A stretch of DNA of 64,000 bases from Nostoc sp. 'Peltigera membranacea cyanobiont' N6 (GCF_002949735.1 NZ_CP026681.1:496001-560000); one strand, 5' to 3'; positions 54,173-63,087 are shown, counted from the stretch's first letter. Notes: generated by a model from the letters alone, not told the origin. Program-made: numbers and translations.

Positions 54173-54481
54173 ACTTGAGAACATTTGTATACAACTGCAA
54201 GTTAAAAAATCTCTAAAATCCTGGAAGCATAAATTTCTCGTTGAATTTACAGCCTGTCAAACATTGCAGACTGTAAATTATGTCAATCTATAAAAGAATT
54301 CCTACAACCACGAACAACTATAGGAATCCTATTTGATTTATGAAAATTATTGAACCGCCTTCTCTGCGCGACGTTGCGCCTAGCTTGCTTCGACCTAGTA
54401 GTACGCGGTTGGTTTAATAAAGATGTCGTAGGTGTAATAAGCTAAACCACATCTAGTTTGCATATCTAAAATTTTTGTAAC

Positions 54482-54515
54482 TCTTGTGGGGTGGGCATCT
54501 TGCCCGCCCTAATTA
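54482..54515. repeat. GTGGGCATCTTGCCCGCC hairpin element
   Basis: GGGTGGGCA and TGCCCGCCC pair with a G-T mismatch and a short loop. Similar hairpins are common in cyanobacterial intergenic DNA. Confidence 0.5.
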
Positions 54516-54538
54516 TGCAATTTAAATGTGGAACAGCT

Positions 54539-54670
54539 TATACAGCAGTATTTCTTTGCATGAAGTACAAAGCTACGGGTTTCGAGGTAGAAGACAGGAC
54601 ATAGAAACTCTTTATATTTGATGCGTGAGTCCTGCATTTTGTACCTAACTTACCTGCAATCTGCTGTATA
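54539..54670. repeat. 132-bp MITE-like element with TATACAGCAG ends
   Basis: TATACAGCAG (54539-54548) and CTGCTGTATA (54661-54670) are perfect inverted ends, and similarity extends inward over about 35 bases, including TACAAAA-type segments. It is non-coding and abuts the 3' end of the DUF4159 gene. The start of a separate solo fragment (TATAGGAATCCTATTTGATTT) related to the 25010 repeat lies near 54320. Confidence 0.75.
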
Positions 54671-54703
54671 TTAGCAGCAATGCCCATCCTATTAACTTGG
54701 CTT

Positions 54704-55903
54704 TCACCACTGCCCTGAATTATCTTCTTGTTGCAAACCTATCAACTGTCGCCGCTTCCAAGCATAGTGAAGAATATTAATTCCAAGTTCCTGGGCTGTA
54801 CGAATGGTCAATCTGGGTAAATTCAAATCTCTATCCAGTCCCCAAGCTGTTGCTAAATCACCAATTACTAAAATAATTCCGCCACCAATTAACAATTTAA
54901 TCTGCTGTTGATTAACCATTGGCAAGGCAGCAAACAAAAAAGGTTTTGTCCTTAAAGGATGACTCCGTTGCAATTCTTCTAAAGGTCTTAAAGGACTTTC
55001 TAGCTGTTGTGCTAATGCTTGAGTACTCTCAATTAAAGCATTAGCATTTGTTGGTGCATCGACAAGAAGCACACCACCTAAATTTAAATAATTTTTGAGG
55101 GACTCAAATTCAAGACTATTTAAAGAAATTGCCTGTCCACCTGTTAGATAAAGTAGGTCATAATCTTGAATATTTTCTCCTAAAGAAACCTGACCTGGTT
55201 CATCAGACCCTCGTAAACTGGGATACAGGGGTTCTACTGCTTGTAACAAATACGAAAGGCTGAAAAAATTACGCGCACAATCAGGATCGCTATGAGTTGC
55301 CTGTGCCATACACACAAGTGCTTGAGGACGCATTTGTGCCTGACGACGATAACGCAAATCAATATTGTTATATCCAGGAAAGAAAGCATCCGCAGGTTGG
55401 GTAATTTCAGTATTTCCTGGTTGCAGAAGTATGCGGCATATTTCTATTTCTGAACTGGCTGGTATGGAGTTTCTTTGGTCAATTCGATAGGTTTCTTGAA
55501 CAATATCTCTTTGCTGTCCGCGCCGCAATTCATCAGGATCTACATAGCTAACTACTAAGTAGATCATGAGTGGTTCAGAACTTACTACTTCTATATCAAT
55601 AGGAAAGTCATAAGAAGTCGGTACAACAATTAGATTACCGGCTAAATCAATTGCAATACCAGGTTGAATTTGTACCCAACGTCCATCTCGATATCTAGCT
55701 TCTACAAGGCTAGGGGCTGTCACATCTCGAACGCCTAAACCGCAAACAATTCCTGGTTGGTTTAAACTTTGATATTGAGCATTTTGCCGATTTCTGTGGT
55801 AATCATGGGCTGTGCGCCAGCGTTCTGCATTGATTAGTAATCCGTCTGCGGCTTGTAGGCGTTCAAGGGATTTGATTGGTGGGGGTGGGAAAGGATGGGA
55901 CAT
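54704..55903 (-). CDS. Injection-system-associated DUF4159-type protein
   Basis: A 399-residue protein. The N-terminal domain (residues about 20-185: GIVCGLGVRDV, VQIQPGIAIDLAGNLIVVP, YLVVSY) resembles phage-tail-associated domains that recur in extracellular contractile-injection clusters. The C-terminal domain (FFSLSYLLQAVEPLYPSL, LLYLTGGQAISLNSLEFESLKNYLNLGGVLLVDAPTNANAL) is DUF4159-like, with a Rossmann/glutamine-amidotransferase-type fold. It has no signal peptide. It is the last visible gene of the minus-strand operon. A role in baseplate attachment or target recognition is possible, but unproven. Confidence 0.75.
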   Translation of the reverse strand: MSHPFPPPPIKSLERLQAADGLLINAERWRTAHDYHRNRQNAQYQSLNQPGIVCGLGVRDVTAPSLVEARYRDGRWVQIQPGIAIDLAGNLIVVPTSYDFPIDIEVVSSEPLMIYLVVSYVDPDELRRGQQRDIVQETYRIDQRNSIPASSEIEICRILLQPGNTEITQPADAFFPGYNNIDLRYRRQAQMRPQALVCMAQATHSDPDCARNFFSLSYLLQAVEPLYPSLRGSDEPGQVSLGENIQDYDLLYLTGGQAISLNSLEFESLKNYLNLGGVLLVDAPTNANALIESTQALAQQLESPLRPLEELQRSHPLRTKPFLFAALPMVNQQQIKLLIGGGIILVIGDLATAWGLDRDLNLPRLTIRTAQELGINILHYAWKRRQLIGLQQEDNSGQW

Positions 55904-55948
55904 AGCAATTTTGGTTTTTAGATTTTAGATTTTGGATTAAAAGTAGAT

Positions 55949-56026
55949 GTAGGGTGTGTTATGCCAAAGGCTAACGCACCTTTAATTATCGATGGTGCGT
56001 TACGCTAAAGCGACAACACACCCTAC
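55949..56026. repeat. GTAGGGTGTGTTA palindromic repeat (copy 4)
   Basis: This 78-bp element reads from GTAGGGTGTGTTA to AACACACCCTAC with inner CTAACGCACC/GGTGCGTTACG arms. It sits between the gpI-like and DUF4159 genes and could form a strong hairpin in the operon mRNA. Confidence 0.8.
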
Positions 56027-56044
56027 AATTTAATTTAAAATTAT

Positions 56045-57073
56045 TTAATTAGAAGGATTTTCAATAGATAATTCGTATGTACAAAAAGCAGGTTTTTCTT
56101 GTTCTATGATTCTTTGGATAAGTTGCTCGTTAATGATGCCACTAGAAATATTTGAACGCAAACGTACTATAAAATGATATGGTTGACCACCTGCTAAAAC
56201 TGCATTTCCTAATTGGGCATCTCCGATAATGAAACTTGGACCGAAAGGTTCTGTGATACTGATATGTTTATCAGCTTCATTAGGTAAATCTTCGTCGAGT
56301 GGTAAACCAGTATAGAGATGTAAATAAAGACGTAATCCTTTACGAGTTCCCCGCCAGCGATATAGTTCTACAGCCCGACGAATTAAACGCCGTTGTTGCT
56401 GGAGATCCCAAACGGAATCTACTTGCCAAGCAACCCAATGAGCCATAAAGGGTAGTAATGCTTGCGGTGCTGTCAAGGGATCGAGGTTTGCCCACATGAC
56501 GTTGTAACTATCAACGATTGGTTGAAAAGCTTGCTCAAATATTTTCATGAAGCGACCTATAAAATCGACTTCTCGATATAAAATTGGCAAGAATTCCATG
56601 TAGGCGGTGTAGGGACGGATATATAAATCGAAATACTCGCTTCTCTCGATTTGTTCGTTGTCCGTGCCTGAGTCTATATGTAAAGTAATTAGGCTGCGAA
56701 AATTGAGTGTTAGTTTGTCTTTTTTTCCTGGGGAAATTGCTTCTTGGTCTTCAAAAAATGTGTCGGGAATTGAGAAGTAGAGAACAGCATCCATTTGTCC
56801 GCGAGGCGGTATTTCACTACCCTCTGTGCCAATTTGACACCACTGGGATGGAAAGTTTCCATCAACGCTTAAGCTTACCCGCAAAGGACGTTGTTCTAAG
56901 TTTTGCACTTGCACAATCATCTCGCTGGGATGTCCAGGATGCAAAAGTAAAGTACGTCCACCTATATCAATATCCGCGTTTGTAAATCCTAAACCCGCCA
57001 CAGGTAAAGCTTCGGGTATTTGCATTGGCGTTAATTGAATGCTTACAGCCGGACTAGAGCGACTTTGAACCAT
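56045..57073 (-). CDS. Contractile-injection baseplate protein, phage gpI-like (Afp12-like, TIGR02242 type)
   Basis: This 342-residue protein contains the tail-protein block YTAYMEFLPILYREVDFIGRFMKIFEQAFQPI, then LLPFMAHWVAWQVDSVWDLQQQRRLIRRAVELYRWRGTRKGLRLYLHLYTG, characteristic of TIGR02242 phage-tail proteins that fill the wedge position together with baseplate J. An N-terminal beta domain (GLGFTNADIDIGGRTLLLHPGHPSEMIVQVQN) is Ig-like. The ATG at 57073 was chosen; an extra 19 codons upstream (to 57130) encode a low-complexity stretch coming from an STRR repeat. It is in the operon after baseplate J. Confidence 0.87.
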   Translation of the reverse strand: MVQSRSSPAVSIQLTPMQIPEALPVAGLGFTNADIDIGGRTLLLHPGHPSEMIVQVQNLEQRPLRVSLSVDGNFPSQWCQIGTEGSEIPPRGQMDAVLYFSIPDTFFEDQEAISPGKKDKLTLNFRSLITLHIDSGTDNEQIERSEYFDLYIRPYTAYMEFLPILYREVDFIGRFMKIFEQAFQPIVDSYNVMWANLDPLTAPQALLPFMAHWVAWQVDSVWDLQQQRRLIRRAVELYRWRGTRKGLRLYLHLYTGLPLDEDLPNEADKHISITEPFGPSFIIGDAQLGNAVLAGGQPYHFIVRLRSNISSGIINEQLIQRIIEQEKPAFCTYELSIENPSN

Positions 57074-57114
57074 AGGGTTGGGGATTGGGGATTGGGGATT
57101 AGGGACTGGGGGGA
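57074..57114. repeat. STRR heptamer repeat (GGGGATT type)
   Basis: Tandem GGGGATT/GGGGACT units lie just upstream of the gpI-like start, adjacent to the second heptamer array. Confidence 0.85.
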
Positions 57115-57127
57115 GAATGACAAATGA

Positions 57128-57204
57128 CAAATTACGAATTACGAATTACGAATTACGAATTACGAATTACGAATTACGAATTACGAATTACGAATTACGA
57201 ATTA
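57128..57204. repeat. STRR heptamer array (ACGAATT), running into the baseplate J gene
   Basis: About ten tandem copies of ACGAATT. The stop and last codons of the baseplate J gene (57188-57204) are made of these units, so its C-terminal IIRNS is encoded by the repeat. Confidence 0.9.
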
Positions 57205-59383
57205 TTTGAATGTCGTGATTTGAACGTAGATTGGTATCAGCCCAAGAACATATTAAACCTTCCGATCCTGGGTCAATTAGTTGTTCTGGTGATGGTTGTC
57301 GTCGCCAATTTTCTCCTTGCTTGCGGATGGGAAATAGCAGGACGGGGCCTAAATGACGCACGCCTGGGGTTTGTTGTAGTAATGCAACAATATCGGATGT
57401 ATAAACGGGTCGTCCAAATGGCCAACCTTTGCCGTCCATTCCTCCAGTTAATGGATTTAAATATTTATACAGTAATACCCTTAAATTCCGACGAATTTCT
57501 TCGCTGGCAAAAGGGTTGTTGTATGCTGGCTCTAAAGCAACTTCTGTCTGTACCGAAACACCTACGTAATTCGGCTCTTGTAATTCTATTTGTACCCCTA
57601 ATAACCGTCTTTCATCTAAGTAACTCAAAATTTGCTCTTGAAGGGCGTTACTCAGATTAAACTCTTCTGGTGTTATGCCATTACCTTGCGCGATCGCATC
57701 TGTATTTGCATAAGGAACTACAAGTAAACTAACTATACCAGCTTGTCTACGAGAATTTGCTGACAAACACCGGACGCGGGCGATCGCACCAGAACCCGCT
57801 TGTTGAGTCAAAACTTCAAAATCTTCGGCAGTGACGGCGCGATCGCGTGTACGGAGGATGCGGGGAGCCTTCATTACAGCCTGCTCTAGCGATTCGGCAT
57901 CTGCTCCATTAATTGCTGGTATACGATTGACCACACTAGCAATGTATGGATATGCAGACTTCAAAAACTGGATTGCCCCAGTTTGCACATTACCTTCCCT
58001 ACCGCCACCTGTACGATAAGTAACCATCCTAATTTCTGAGCCACGGGGAGGAATCGCCCCATATTGGTGTTCGGACTGGTTATTTTCTAGAACTTGTACA
58101 GATGTGTTATCTAGCGATGGTTCTTGAATTCGCGATCGCACCTGTGTTTGTTGTTTAAGTTGGCTAGGTTCCCGAATCAGCGGCCCAAACTGGATTGTAC
58201 CAGCGATCGAATCGATGGTGTAATGGAAATTATGCGGACCAGAATCAGCAAAATCTCTCACCTCAGTCCACTGCTGAGGCAAACCACCACTGGGAGTAAC
58301 TAAAATATATTCATTTTCTCGGCGTTCTAAAATTGGCGCTGTTTGTAATTGGAAACTCTGACCGGGTGTGCCGTCACTAATTCCTAATCGCTCATCTAGA
58401 ATCAGCGTACTGTGACTAGCCCTAACAGTACCGCCAATTGACCGCGCTGCTAAACCAATAATTCTTGGCGGACGATTGTAACCAGATTCATTTTCTTTAC
58501 TAATAAAGCTACAGCGCAACCAGCGACCTCGGTAAGAGGTAAAATTAGCCACAGGCCAAACTTGAGGTAAATGTAAACGTACCTCTGCACCTTGAGACGG
58601 GTTTCCACCCTGTTGGGCCATTTCATAAAAACTGAAACCGCGAGTTTTATCATCCGACTCTTGCAATAAAACTGCTTGCCAATTTTCTCCATCCCAGGCT
58701 TCCCACTTGCGGGGCGGTTGATTGGGATTAATTCCAGCAGGAGTAGCCGCAGCCCCTTGGAAAATAATTTCTAAAACATTAGCATCTAAAGGGTCGTCAG
58801 AATTAATTGCTAAATAAAAACAGTTACCAGGCTGGGGTTCCTCTTCAAAAATCGGTTGTTCGTTACCTGTCCAGAAACCGTTAGATTGACGAGTCCAGGA
58901 AGTTGTGACTCTTTCGCGCAGAGATTGGGGAATATCTTCGGTAGTTTGGGCAGTTAAGAAGTGTTGGATGCGGGGGTTGCCGATAATTAGAGCAGCATCT
59001 GTACTAAAAGTAATCGCTTCTGTAGTTTCAGTGCGGATAGTTGAGGCTTCTAATCCGGCGGGAATCGTGTAGGCTTCGGGTAATGCAGCGCTTAAATAAA
59101 AAGTTAATTCCGTGCGGGCTGGGGCGGGAGGCTGGAGACGAATACCCAGTAATTCTAGGAAAGCGACATAATTTTTGCGAGGTACTTGGTTAAATCTGAG
59201 CAACATTTGGTCAGTTAACCAAGCAAATAACTCAATTAGCGTAATTCCTGGGTCGCTGAGATTGTGGTCTGTCCATTCTGGACAGTAGCGAGGAATACGC
59301 ATAATACATTCTTCCACCAAATCATCGAAGGCGCGATCGTCTAAGTTGGAAGAAGGTAATTTCGGTAAAAAATCAAAGTTCAT
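57188..59383 (-). CDS. Baseplate J-like protein (Afp11 / phage gp47-gp6 type)
   Basis: A 731-residue wedge protein of contractile injection systems. The N-terminus (LVEECIMRIPRYCPEWTDHNLSDPGITLIELFAWLTDQMLLRFNQVP) is the standard opening of cyanobacterial and Afp-type baseplate J proteins. The central part has KAPRILRTRDRAVTAEDFEVLTQQAGSGAIARVRCL, the baseplate-J core. The C-terminus (VQTEVALEPAYN...WPFGRPVYTSDIVALLQQTPGVRHLG) is also conserved. The last residues are encoded by a heptamer repeat. It acts in the cytoplasm as part of the assembled tail. It stands between gp25-like and gpI-like genes, the classical order. Confidence 0.92.
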   Translation of the reverse strand: MNFDFLPKLPSSNLDDRAFDDLVEECIMRIPRYCPEWTDHNLSDPGITLIELFAWLTDQMLLRFNQVPRKNYVAFLELLGIRLQPPAPARTELTFYLSAALPEAYTIPAGLEASTIRTETTEAITFSTDAALIIGNPRIQHFLTAQTTEDIPQSLRERVTTSWTRQSNGFWTGNEQPIFEEEPQPGNCFYLAINSDDPLDANVLEIIFQGAAATPAGINPNQPPRKWEAWDGENWQAVLLQESDDKTRGFSFYEMAQQGGNPSQGAEVRLHLPQVWPVANFTSYRGRWLRCSFISKENESGYNRPPRIIGLAARSIGGTVRASHSTLILDERLGISDGTPGQSFQLQTAPILERRENEYILVTPSGGLPQQWTEVRDFADSGPHNFHYTIDSIAGTIQFGPLIREPSQLKQQTQVRSRIQEPSLDNTSVQVLENNQSEHQYGAIPPRGSEIRMVTYRTGGGREGNVQTGAIQFLKSAYPYIASVVNRIPAINGADAESLEQAVMKAPRILRTRDRAVTAEDFEVLTQQAGSGAIARVRCLSANSRRQAGIVSLLVVPYANTDAIAQGNGITPEEFNLSNALQEQILSYLDERRLLGVQIELQEPNYVGVSVQTEVALEPAYNNPFASEEIRRNLRVLLYKYLNPLTGGMDGKGWPFGRPVYTSDIVALLQQTPGVRHLGPVLLFPIRKQGENWRRQPSPEQLIDPGSEGLICSWADTNLRSNHDIQIIRNS

Positions 59384-59482
59384 ACCAATTTAAAAAAGAA
59401 TGTGACAGATACAAGCCTGGAAACCCAGATGAAATTGAGCTTTCTTAATTTTCAATTTTTAATTTTTAATTTTTAATTCGTA

Positions 59483-59905
59483 TCACGATTCCTCCCCAGC
59501 TGAAACCAAGTAATAAGGATAAACAAAACTATAAATATCGGGGCCGTCTTTAAGTCGATAATTGATGATGATGTCCACTCTGCCACGCACAGGGTCAGGA
59601 TCGGTGACAACTTCATCGATAGTAATGCGTGGTTCCCAAACTTCTAAAGCTTCCAAAACATAAAGACGGATTCGCAGTAAGGTTTCGCTATTTAAAGGTG
59701 CAAACGCCAGTTCTGACAAGCGCGAACCAAAGGTAGGTCGATAAACCCGCTCACCTACTCCCGTGCGGAGGATAATCCAAATAGATTCTTTAACTTTTTG
59801 ATCTTCACGGCTAAGTTGTATCCCACCTTGCACGCTTAAATGCAGTGGATAAGCCCAACCTGTTCCCAAATAGGCTCGTTCGCGACCATAAACCATATCT
59901 GGCAC
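59483..59905 (-). CDS. gp25-like baseplate protein (Afp9 type)
   Basis: A 140-residue small baseplate wedge protein with lysozyme-like gp25 fold. ESIWIILRTGVGERVYRPTFGSRLSELAFAPLNSETLLRIRLYVLEALEVWEPRITI contains the family hallmark (ILxTxxGERxxxPxFG). It nucleates sheath assembly in phages and type VI systems. The ATG is at 59905, with a possible internal ATG three codons later. Confidence 0.92.
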   Translation of the reverse strand: MPDMVYGRERAYLGTGWAYPLHLSVQGGIQLSREDQKVKESIWIILRTGVGERVYRPTFGSRLSELAFAPLNSETLLRIRLYVLEALEVWEPRITIDEVVTDPDPVRGRVDIIINYRLKDGPDIYSFVYPYYLVSAGEES

Positions 59906-59988
59906 TTAGACAGCTGTTACATGGATATCTTCAAAGATATCGGCACAAAGGGTTTAAGCCTATTCGCCAAAGGTCGAGGATGAAGAGG

Positions 59989-60015
59989 CGGGGGGCAGGG
60001 GGCAGGGGGCAGGGG
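59989..60015. repeat. STRR-like G-rich heptamer repeat (GGGGGCA)
   Basis: Three to four GGGGGCA units lie in the 219-base gap between the PAAR and gp25 genes. Confidence 0.7.
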
Positions 60016-60027
60016 AATAAATTAAGC

Positions 60028-60090
60028 TTCGTGAATGAGTCTTTGAACTCCGTTAATGAACCTCAGAGCTTCGTTAATGAGTCTTTTTTA
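60028..60090. repeat. Three 21-bp direct repeats in the operon spacer
   Basis: Units TTCGTGAATGAGTCTTTGAAC, TCCGTTAATGAACCTCAGAGC and TTCGTTAATGAGTCTTTTTTA share the core CGTTAATGA at period 21. No function is known. Confidence 0.6.
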
Positions 60091-60124
60091 CTTGTGGACG
60101 CAGATTCCTTACATTCCAATTAAA

Positions 60125-60622
60125 TTAGCCGCCAATCAAAACAGTGGGATTACCTTTGATAATTTTATTCGGTGGCCCTAATGCTTCTATAATAGTGTCG
60201 CCCATCCGAGAGGCGGGTAGGTTGTTAATCAGAACAGTCTGGCTGCCGTCAATCACAACCCCAGGCCCGTGAGGAGGCAAGGGTAAAGGTGTAGTGCAAT
60301 TATGAATATCAGCAGCAGCAGCAGCAGCAGCGATCGCACTACCCATAGTAGCTGCTGATGTTGCCTTTGTAGTTTGCTCAGTAGCTAAAGCACCAGGTAG
60401 TCCTGGTGTACCAGCAGCCGCTAGGGTAGCAGCCTCAGCCACTTGAATAGCTGTATCAGAAATTTGCTTGGCGGATTGCAAAGCTGGTACTGCTGCGGCA
60501 AGCACGCCCCGCCACGCAGGTAAAGATCCAATCAACACATTAGGACTACCCGGCCCTCCTGTTAAAACTGGGGGTAAAGGATGCGCCACATTGTCAGTAA
60601 TTCTTGCTGCCGGTTTACCCAC
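60125..60622 (-). CDS. PAAR-domain spike tip protein with Ala-rich insertion (Afp10-like)
   Basis: A 165-residue protein that caps the spike of the injection system. PAAR-type repeats are split: residues 1-40 (GKPAARITDNVAHPLPPVLTGGPGSPNVLIG) and about 105-165 (DIHNCTTPLPLPPHGPGVVIDGSQTVLINNLPASRMGDTIIEALGPPN). They are separated by a helical Ala-rich insertion of about 65 residues (AAAVPALQSAKQ...AAAAAADI). Such insertions may mediate effector or cargo loading. The start is a GTG preceded by GGAGG (60629-60633). Confidence 0.9.
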   Translation of the reverse strand: MGKPAARITDNVAHPLPPVLTGGPGSPNVLIGSLPAWRGVLAAAVPALQSAKQISDTAIQVAEAATLAAAGTPGLPGALATEQTTKATSAATMGSAIAAAAAAADIHNCTTPLPLPPHGPGVVIDGSQTVLINNLPASRMGDTIIEALGPPNKIIKGNPTVLIGG

Positions 60623-60640
60623 GACAACCTCCTATTATGT

Positions 60641-60674
60641 TAATTACGAATTACGAATTACGAATTACGAATTA
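60641..60674. repeat. STRR heptamer repeat (ACGAATT) abutting the VgrG stop
   Basis: About four ACGAATT units fill the gap between the VgrG-like gene end and the PAAR gene start; the VgrG TAA (60672-60674) is at its edge. Confidence 0.85.
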
Positions 60675-62405
60675 GTTAAGTCGAATCAATGCACCTTTGA
60701 CTGTAATCGTGCCGTTGGCTGAAATGTCTATATTTCCAGCAGCATCTAATGACATATTACCTGTTGATTTTACTGAAACAGATTTAGCCATATCGTCCAT
60801 TTTTATTCTATGACCGCCTTTGGTTTCAATCTCTATGCACCTTTGACTATCATTGAGATATATTTTATGACCGTCTTTAGTTTCTACGCGAATACCTGTT
60901 TTACTACTTCCTTTATCCTCTTCAACAAACTGTAAAACATGACCAACGCGAGTCTTAATGGTGCGTAATCTTACGCCACTTGTAACTGAATCACCCACCT
61001 TTTCCGGTGGTGCATCCTTCCCGTTCCATACCCCGCCAATGACGTAGGGACGGTGAATATCGCCATGTTCAAAACCTACCAAAACTTCATCGTTTACCTC
61101 TGGTAAACAGTCGAAGCCTCTGTTTTGACCTGCTCCCACAGCTACAACTCTCGCCCAGTCACTTGTATGGTCTTCTGTGAGAGTGGGAAACTTAACTTTC
61201 ACTCTGCCCATTTTCTCTGGATCTTTGTTATCAGTTACAATTCCGACTAATAAAGTCTCAGACGGCTGGAGACGTTTTTCTGGGGAGAGAGTTGTGAATA
61301 AGTTACCAGAACGTAGCCCCCGGACGCTGAAATCAGTTTCATAAACGCGCTGATTAAAGAAATGGCGAGTTTCTGTAACATAATATTTACCACTATAGCG
61401 ATCGCCCATACCCTCAAGATTAATAACCCGTCCAGGACGAATCTCAGGATTCCCAGTCGCTTTGGCATCTGCATAAACAAATTCTCCTCCCAGTTCATCA
61501 CACAAAGCCTGAGCCATAGCCTTTGCTTGATTTTCACTGGTAACAGGTTTATCTACAACAGTCATTTTGGGCGAATTAAGATTAGAAAATGCAGTACTTG
61601 TACTACTTCCTAGCTTATTACCTGTCTCAGTTACTTGCTTCTCTTTCTTGGCTATTTGGCTAATCAATCTTTTCTGGCTATAGTCCCAGGCACGTACTTC
61701 CACAGAACTCACCTGTTCAGCACTGGTGACGCGGGTACTAAATTTACTAATATTAACTAGCCATTTGAGTGATAAACTTCCCTGAACTTTTGGGTTGCAA
61801 AAATTTATCTTGTCCTCTGTAATAAATAATTCAAAACCAATGCGGGCAGCCCTTTCCCGCAAAAACTCCATATTAGTTTGATTTTCTTGGAAGACATACT
61901 TATGAACTTCGCTAGTTGACTCTATATTGCCAAGTTTTATCCCTACTTGTTTAACTACTTTCTTGACTATATCACTATCAGTTTCATTCAAAAAAGAACG
62001 ATTATAACGCCCTCGGTGAAGACGATGGGAAATATCATAGCCACGAACAATAATATCAGCTTCAGATTTGTCATTGAAGTGAACTTCCATTGCTGTAATT
62101 TCGCCTTGCATCAGAAAATCTTCTTCTACATCTTTTTTAAAATTAGGATCTTGAGTAGTACTTCCACTAAAACCCAACTTCACTTTTTTCCCAATCTTAA
62201 ATACCTGCTCATATCGCCAAGGCTTGTTTTCTGAGCGTTCAGAAGTGGGAAGATAGCTATTATGTACTACTAGGGTAAACATTGCTGGTAAATGAAGGCT
62301 TTCTTCTATGGTGATTTGCACCAAATCTTTCATCAATTCTGAAGAATCGTCTAGTCCTTCTATCTGAACTTTAGGTTGACTTAAATAAAGGCTTTCCTTA
62401 GTCAT
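60672..62405 (-). CDS. VgrG-like spike protein (Afp8 / gp27-gp5 type)
   Basis: A 577-residue fusion. The N-terminal part (residues 1-370) resembles phage late-control D/gp27: VQIEGLDDSSELMKDLVQITIEESLHLPAMFTLVV, VRGYDISHRLHRGRYNRSFLN, FLRERAARIGFELFI. An OB-fold gp5-like domain follows (LLVGIVTDNKDPEKMGRVKVKFPTLTEDHTSDWARVVAVGAG, PEVNDEVLVGFEHGDIHRPYVIGGVWN). The C-terminal beta-helix repeat (HKIYLNDSQRCIEIETKGGHRIKMDDMAKSVSVKSTGN) forms the spike shaft carrying the PAAR tip. No lysozyme domain is present. The ATG at 62405 has no obvious ribosome-binding site, so translation may be coupled weakly. Confidence 0.93.
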   Translation of the reverse strand: MTKESLYLSQPKVQIEGLDDSSELMKDLVQITIEESLHLPAMFTLVVHNSYLPTSERSENKPWRYEQVFKIGKKVKLGFSGSTTQDPNFKKDVEEDFLMQGEITAMEVHFNDKSEADIIVRGYDISHRLHRGRYNRSFLNETDSDIVKKVVKQVGIKLGNIESTSEVHKYVFQENQTNMEFLRERAARIGFELFITEDKINFCNPKVQGSLSLKWLVNISKFSTRVTSAEQVSSVEVRAWDYSQKRLISQIAKKEKQVTETGNKLGSSTSTAFSNLNSPKMTVVDKPVTSENQAKAMAQALCDELGGEFVYADAKATGNPEIRPGRVINLEGMGDRYSGKYYVTETRHFFNQRVYETDFSVRGLRSGNLFTTLSPEKRLQPSETLLVGIVTDNKDPEKMGRVKVKFPTLTEDHTSDWARVVAVGAGQNRGFDCLPEVNDEVLVGFEHGDIHRPYVIGGVWNGKDAPPEKVGDSVTSGVRLRTIKTRVGHVLQFVEEDKGSSKTGIRVETKDGHKIYLNDSQRCIEIETKGGHRIKMDDMAKSVSVKSTGNMSLDAAGNIDISANGTITVKGALIRLN

Positions 62406-62485
62406 AACTATTATTTTAAAACCATGAAATGTTCAAAGCAGCCTGGAATTAGAAAGTACTAAAAAATTAATATTTAAAAATTTGG

Positions 62486-63049
62486 TTACTTTGGCTTATC
62501 AGTTTTTCCGAGCTTTTGATTTGCCTGGCGATCTTTGCCTTTAGAAGCTGATTCTTTTCCTACAGGAAGGTTTGTTTCATCTACTTGTTGTAAGGCTATA
62601 TCTACCATTGCCCTGACTGGTGTGCCATCAGTAAGAAACATATTTAAAGTGTAAGTTAGACTTGTGATTACACAATAAAAATACTCTGTTCCCCAGATAA
62701 ATCTGTAAACAGGTGGACGCGTATCAGGCTTATCGTCGATACCTTCTACACCTTGCTTGATAATGCTTACGTACTTCATTACCGATTCTTTAGTTTCATA
62801 AGTATCGAATAGTAACTGTTTAAGTGTGAATTTGTAAGGCTCAAGGCCAGAAAAGTTAACTTTAGGGAAAAGTTTGGTAGTTCTATTCCCTTGCTGACTT
62901 TCCCACGTCACAGTTCGAGTAAAACTAATGTCTGTAGGATTAAACATCAATTCAATATCTTTCGTTGCTCCACTTTTATAAGCCACAAGTTTGGCTTTTT
63001 CAAGTTGCGGTTGACGTTTTTGAATAACAATAATTGCTGGACTTGCCAT
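62486..63049 (-). CDS. Contractile injection system tube-adaptor protein (Afp7-like, CIS tube N-terminal domain)
   Basis: A 187-residue protein beginning MASPAIIVIQKRQPQLEKAKLVAY. The block AYKSGATKDIELMFNPTDISFTRTVTWESQQGNRTTKLFPKVNFSGLEPYKFTLKQLLFDTYETKESVMKYVSII and RFIWGTEYFYCVITSLTYTLNMFLTDGTPVRAMVDIALQQVDE match the gp53/LysM-type adaptor between tube and spike. The usual C-terminal LysM domain is missing; a short Lys/Asp/Gly tail replaces it. A TTG at 63094 would add 15 residues and overlaps the preceding gene. The order before VgrG is as in Afp/PVC and other eCIS operons. Confidence 0.88.
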   Translation of the reverse strand: MASPAIIVIQKRQPQLEKAKLVAYKSGATKDIELMFNPTDISFTRTVTWESQQGNRTTKLFPKVNFSGLEPYKFTLKQLLFDTYETKESVMKYVSIIKQGVEGIDDKPDTRPPVYRFIWGTEYFYCVITSLTYTLNMFLTDGTPVRAMVDIALQQVDETNLPVGKESASKGKDRQANQKLGKTDKPK

Positions 63050-63087
63050 TTGAATATTTCTCCAAAAATTAATTATTGAATGGAAAT

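Noticed and set aside
57128..57204. Possible CRISPR or replication origin iterons
   Set aside because: Seven-base units without spacers match STRR repeats; no dnaA boxes or replication genes nearby.
57124..57660. 178-codon plus-strand frame starting in the heptamer array
   Set aside because: Antisense to the baseplate J gene; its N-terminus is a translated repeat.
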